Of a DNA stretch of 10,839 nt, positions 8,078 to 10,839 are shown piece by piece. Both the position numbers and the translations under genes were made by a program. Where the stretch lies: contig JALKBU010001462.1 of NCBI GenBank assembly GCA_023091735.1, positions 1 to 10,839 on the forward strand. The letters are read 5' to 3'. The notes below the pieces were generated by a model. It saw only the letters and a list, made by a program, of their open reading frames with translations, searched no databases and was not told the DNA's origin. The stretch is from Trichomonas tenax (Eukaryota; Parabasalia; Trichomonadida; Trichomonadidae). How positions within the stretch are numbered: the first letter of the stretch is position 1; every line of letters starts with the position of its first letter.

Positions 8078-8136
8078 AAGGTTATTAGCAAATGACACTT
8101 TAATAAGGTTACTTCTTATGTTACATTAATAAGGTT
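8078..8136 (-). repeat. Three ~26-bp degenerate tandem units over the broken 5' end of the F5/8 gene
   Basis: On the minus strand AACCTT-type units occur at 8136-8131, 8110-8105 and 8083-8078, spaced 26 and 27 bp, each followed by T or A and further A/T bases. The third unit covers the point where the F5/8 reading frame is lost. Expansion of such a unit could have displaced the original start, but this is inference. A similar two-unit block lies in inverted orientation at 6555-6585. Confidence 0.4.
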
Positions 8137-9183
8137 ATTCGAACTTGATCAATTTTGTGATATCAATAAGATCTCACCTGAAATTGCCATCGAAGCAATA
8201 ATCAAATGATTTCGATAATTTTTATATATAATTTATAACTTGGCACACTTGCAAATGCTGCAACTGCCTATGAATGCATAAATATTTTATCTTTTAGATT
8301 TGATTATTTGAAGCATGAAAAAGTGGAAATCTGCTTTTTCTCTATAATAATCAAGAATGTTTTTAAAATATCCCTATTGTAATTAAATATATGCTGATTG
8401 TTAATGACACAATTATTAGAAAAAAAAAATTTTTAGAAACATCATAAATAAGCATAGGAGTCAGAAATAGAGGGGTTCTAATAAATGAATATACAATAAT
8501 ATATCTATTTTACTATGAATTAATGCAAATCACTCCTACAAAGAATTTAGTGGAACAGAAAATTTGTCACTTTTTATCGGGGGGATTTGCTATTCCGGGG
8601 ATATGAAAGTTAATCGATATGTGGAAATGCTTTCTATTCATATGCTTCCTAAAAATAAAGATCTGATTCCATAAAATACTTATTTAAGGCCCGACTTGCA
8701 TATAAAAGTGACAATTCACCTTAAATTTTTTTGATAGTGGGAGAAAACATCAAAATTTGTTAAAAAACAACCTTTGTTTAAAATGATTACTATCAAATTT
8801 GGAGTCTAACTGTAAAGGAAAGAGGCTTTAGTTCCTTAAATTTTTAAAAATTATATTTGGAATTAACATATTAAGTAGAGTTTTAGAGAGTTATGTTGCT
8901 TTATTATATAATAGTACATGTGTGCATGATATTACACAACATTATAGCAAATTTGATTTCATACTAATAAAATTGAATTAGTCGACTTCTTGAAAAACAA
9001 AAATTAAAATAATCAAATCAACATGTTTAAAACAACAATATATAATATTAGTTTTTCCTCATATAAATAAGATTTGATAGAAAACCGACTTTTTCTTAAT
9101 GTCAAACAAATAGCATAGCCAATTTAAGTGAAATTATCTATAAATGCGAATATTTCAACAATGTATGTTTTATTACAAGATTC
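8137..9183. other. Intergenic region with a weak, heavily broken coding remnant (+, about 8523-8815)
   Basis: No intact gene. On the plus strand a coding-like trace begins at ATG 8523 (MQITPTKNLVEQKICHFLSG) and, after a frame change, reads MKVNRYVEMLSIHMLPKNKD. Past a TAA it continues TYLRPDLHIKVTIHLKFF, and past two further stops KFVKKQPLFKMITIKFGV. I do not recognise it and the support is only composition. It includes the one conspicuous G-run of the window (GGGGGG at 8580, GGGG near 8597). On the minus strand an ATG at 8190 opens only 13 codons. The rest is AT-rich sequence in which I see nothing. Confidence 0.3.
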
Positions 9184-9544
9184 TCATTTTGATGTATAAA
9201 TAACTGAGACCAAATCACTCAATAAATACATTATTTCTGGATTGTTGTTAGTAGTACTGCTCTTTTGAAAATGATAAAATGCTCTGTTCAGTGTTTAAAG
9301 ACAGCGAAAACTGTCCGCTAAAATAATGTTATCAATAATGGAGACTTTATTTCTTCATATCTTGGGATACTATTTAGACTTGCGATCCATGCATACATTG
9401 TTCCTATATGCATATAGATGCTATGCCCAAAGTTTCAACCCAAAATGTTTTGAAAATAAAGAGTTCCACACCTTGTATGCACCCACTGAAATAAGCATAT
9501 AAAGCAAAAATTTCGACTGCTGACTGCTCATTTTGTATATCCAT
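9184..9544 (-). pseudogene. Decayed small membrane-protein-like gene, family unknown
   Basis: Three consecutive minus-strand segments in different frames look like pieces of one gene of about 120 codons. The first starts at ATG 9544 (MDIYKMSSQQSKFLLYMLIS, then VGAYKVWNSLFSKHFGLKLW). The second reads SIYMHIGTMYAWIASLNSIP and RYEEIKSPLLITLF, then a TAG at 9320-9318 and RTVFAVFK. The third is TLNRAFYHFQKSSTTNNNPE and IMYLLSDLVSVIYTSK, ending at the TGA at 9186-9184. A one-base surplus near 9423 and one missing A near 9294-9296 account for the two frame changes. A TCATA initiator-like site (9561-9557) lies 15 nt before the ATG, and AATAAA follows the stop by about 12 nt. Short hydrophobic stretches suggest a membrane association. 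G+C is above that of the flanks. Each segment is too short to be significant alone. I do not recognise the family. Confidence 0.4.
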
Positions 9545-9556
9545 ATCGGATTATCT

Positions 9557-9561
9557 TATGA
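9557..9561 (-). promoter_or_regulatory. Initiator-like TCATA site ahead of the 9184-9544 remnant
   Basis: TCATA fits the Trichomonas vaginalis initiator consensus TCA(C/T)(A/T), with the A 15 nt before the ATG at 9544, within the usual 20 nt. The motif is short and frequent by chance, so its weight comes only from its position. If it is real, it supports both the start and the parabasalid origin. Confidence 0.3.
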
Positions 9562-9613
9562 AAAACCAACTGAACATTGAATAAATTGTTGATTTTCTAT
9601 TTTTATTAACAAA

Positions 9614-9772
9614 ACAATGTTGAGAGTTAGCAAAGTATTATATGAAGTGTTGCTTTTTAGGTACGTTGTTGTAAATTGTTTTAGTGGAGGGAGAGAAACG
9701 AACCCTACACTGAAGAATTTTGAGCGGACCTAAAAAGCACACTTCATATACTACTAGCAAGCTTACAATTGG
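9614..9772. repeat. Foldback (long inverted repeat) element, ~160 bp, MITE-like
   Basis: The 24 bases at 9639-9662 are the reverse complement of the 23 bases at 9728-9750 except for one extra T. Inside these arms the pairing goes on with gaps, and strongly near the loop: AGTGGAGGG (9683-9691) against CCCTACACT (9703-9711), one mismatch, around a loop of 11 nt. Outside the arms a weaker match continues (GTTAGCAAAGTAT against the complement of CTACTAGCAAGC) out to about 9614 and 9772. The whole is close to one long hairpin. No reading frame lies within it. A non-autonomous foldback/MITE element is the simplest reading, and a hairpin RNA is an alternative. I could not define a target-site duplication. 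Confidence 0.8.
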
Positions 9773-9876
9773 AATCTAAATTTCATAATACATTCGTAAG
9801 AGCTCATGTAGAAACATTTTAATATTTGACAAATTTTATTCCTCATAAATAAATGATTTTTATTGATAAAATAGAT

Positions 9877-9901
9877 AAAACACATTAACTAAATGTGTTT
9901 T
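9877..9901. repeat. Perfect hairpin, 10-bp arms, 5-nt loop
   Basis: AAAACACATT (9877-9886) and AATGTGTTTT (9892-9901) are exact reverse complements around the loop AACTA. It lies between the foldback element and the end of a minus-strand coding trace at 9930. No role can be assigned. The bacterial terminator model does not apply in a eukaryotic context. Confidence 0.6.
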
Positions 9902-9929
9902 GTGTGCTTATTTTTGGCATAAATGTCCT

Positions 9930-10127
9930 TTACAAACACGTCACTTTATCATGCCAGTCATGGCTTTTTTCAGCATATTTCGACATTCTGTTTCTCAGGT
10001 AAATAATAGGAATTAGAAGATATCTCCTATGTATACCCCAATTCAAAAAAAATCTAGTTGTTGGATAACAAAGAAGATCATGAAAATACCGATCAAGTAG
10101 GGCTGTGCGAAATAAGGTTAAAATAAT
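9930..10127 (-). pseudogene. Possible coding remnant, no start codon
   Basis: A minus-strand frame is open for 65 codons from a TGA at 10130-10128 to the TAA at 9932-9930. It encodes LFRTALLDRYFHDLLCYPTT, then FFLNWGIHRRYLLIPIIYLR and NRMSKYAEKSHDWHDKVTCL. The first ATG is 18 codons before the end. An open frame of this length is expected by chance in a window like this, so the call rests only on the protein-like composition of the C-terminal half. A T8-containing stretch near 10050 and a second plausible frame upstream (PYFAQPYLIGIFMIFFVIQQ) suggest a frame change. Family unknown, and it may be nothing. Confidence 0.25.
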
Positions 10128-10323
10128 TCATCAGAACTCGAATTTTGCGAATTTTTTTTTGAGTTGAAAAAATTATGAAATTATCAAAATCTGATACCTC
10201 AGACATCTAGCATATACATAGAAGTAGCATGTAATATAAAAATTTTATTCAAATTCACGCCAGGTTTCTCTAAGCTTCCTGCAAAAGTAAAATTATATCT
10301 CATAAGGTTATATTTTGAATAGT
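10128..10323. other. Short AT-rich gap downstream of the Myb-like gene
   Basis: About 200 bp with T-runs and no gene-like content. It contains AAGGTT at 10304-10309, just past the 3' end of the Myb-like gene, and at no other place in the gap. I see no promoter or structured element. Confidence 0.5.
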
Positions 10324-10326
10324 TTA
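10323..10326 (-). terminator. TAAA overlapping the stop codon of the Myb-like gene
   Basis: The stop TAA is followed by A, giving TAAA. In Trichomonas vaginalis this tetramer, often overlapping the stop, is the reported polyadenylation signal. The same overlap occurs at 7448-7445 and 6254-6251. TAAA is common in AT-rich DNA, so three overlaps are supportive rather than proof. Confidence 0.4.
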
Positions 10327-10839
10327 CGTCGAATTGAAAGATGCGAAAAAGAGAGAGCTCTGTTCTGGCTCATCCACTTCATATTCTGAAATGAAATTAA
10401 TTTCGTGTGCGTCGTCAATCGTCGAAATCATTGATGTTTCTCCGATCTGCATATGTGGTTCTGGAAAATTTGTATAAAGCAAAGCATTGAATTCCTCATA
10501 ACAAAAGTCGAAATCTTGATGTTTTTCTGGAGTAACTATGCTTGATGGTGAGTTAGCTACGTTAACTGGCTCAATAACAGGCGGAAGTGCTTTTGTTATT
10601 GCATCCTTATTTTTAATTCTTGCCTTCTTGCCTGCATTTTTTTTGGACTTTGGTGACCTCAACTTCTTTAAGATTGAGTTCCTCTTGTTCCTTAATGTAT
10701 ATTCTGTCTTGCTTGGAAAGAGAGCGCGAAGCTCAGATACTGATATAGTTCTCTGATGCATGTGCTTGGCGATATACTCGTTCATCTGTTTTAGCTCATC
10801 ATCTGTGAAAGAAGTGCCAAGTTTGCTAAAGCGGATCAT
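10324..10839 (-). CDS. Putative Myb/SANT-like DNA-binding protein
   Basis: A frame of 171 codons ending in TAA. Its ATG is the last three bases of the window, so an upstream start cannot be excluded. Residues 10-60 have the three-helix layout of a single Myb/SANT repeat: SFTDDELKQMNEYIAKH as helix 1, TISVSELRALFP as helix 2, and SKTEYTLRNKRNSILKKL as the recognition helix. The segment FPSKT...LRNKRNSI parallels the Myb pattern LPGRT...CRNRW. The usual tryptophans are absent (Phe11 in the first place, Lys52-Arg53 where W is usual), so it is a divergent member or a look-alike. A basic stretch (61-78, SPKSKKNAGKKARIKNK) could serve as a nuclear localisation signal. The tail is acidic and Ser-rich, as in activators. 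A role as a nuclear transcription factor is inference. TAAA overlaps the stop (10326-10323). Confidence 0.6.
   Translation of the reverse strand: MIRFSKLGTSFTDDELKQMNEYIAKHMHQRTISVSELRALFPSKTEYTLRNKRNSILKKLRSPKSKKNAGKKARIKNKDAITKALPPVIEPVNVANSPSSIVTPEKHQDFDFCYEEFNALLYTNFPEPHMQIGETSMISTIDDAHEINFISEYEVDEPEQSSLFFASFNST

Noticed and set aside
8082..8190. Short intron joining ATG 8190 (MAIS, then a GGTGAG junction) to the second F5/8 copy
   Set aside because: The 3' side has GCTAATAAC but no clear AG junction or the Trichomonas ACTAACACACAG motif, so the splice cannot be supported from sequence alone.
9300..9315. Small hairpin GACAG...CTGTC and the palindrome at 9404-9417 as regulatory sites
   Set aside because: Both lie inside the 9184-9544 coding remnant and are short enough to occur by chance.

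Overview
This is an AT-rich, gene-poor stretch of a nuclear genome from a unicellular eukaryote, most likely a parabasalid (trichomonad). That reading is inference from several weak signs that agree. There is a 1,063-residue intronless ankyrin-type protein and a tandem pair of F5/8 type C (discoidin-like) domain proteins. There is a small Myb/SANT-like DNA-binding protein. TAAA overlaps the TAA stop of three minus-strand reading frames, and Trichomonas-like TCA(C/T)(A/T) initiators lie 15-18 nt before the ATG of two gene remnants. No bacterial ribosome-binding sites, operons, tRNA, rRNA or CRISPR were seen. The species cannot be fixed from sequence alone.

Layout. 1-1926: no intact gene, but a GC-richer minus-strand coding remnant (262-683), a small hairpin and two short repeat families. 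1927-5118 (+): the ankyrin-type gene, followed by a TAAATAAA element and a degenerate ~20-bp tandem array (5231-5336) whose core motif also lies upstream of the gene. 5617-6207 (+): an unrecognised 196-codon gene with one hydrophobic segment. 6252-6417 (-): a short coding remnant. 6776-7361 and 7446-8081 (-): two tandem F5/8 type C gene copies, the first frameshifted in an A6 run near its C-terminus, the second damaged at its 5' end. 8082-10323: no intact gene. It holds three weak coding remnants, a ~160-bp foldback element (about 9614-9772) and a perfect hairpin (9877-9901). 10324-10839 (-): the Myb/SANT-like gene, whose ATG is the last three bases of the window.

No shared pathway links the genes. 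The main theme is decay and duplication around a few intact genes. Several remnants differ from an open frame by one base in a homopolymer, so genuine decay and assembly error both need to be weighed. I did not find a convincing new multi-gene system. The best leads are the foldback element, the TTTANNNGTCA arrays flanking the ankyrin gene, the damaged F5/8 pair, and the unassigned C-terminal third of the ankyrin protein.
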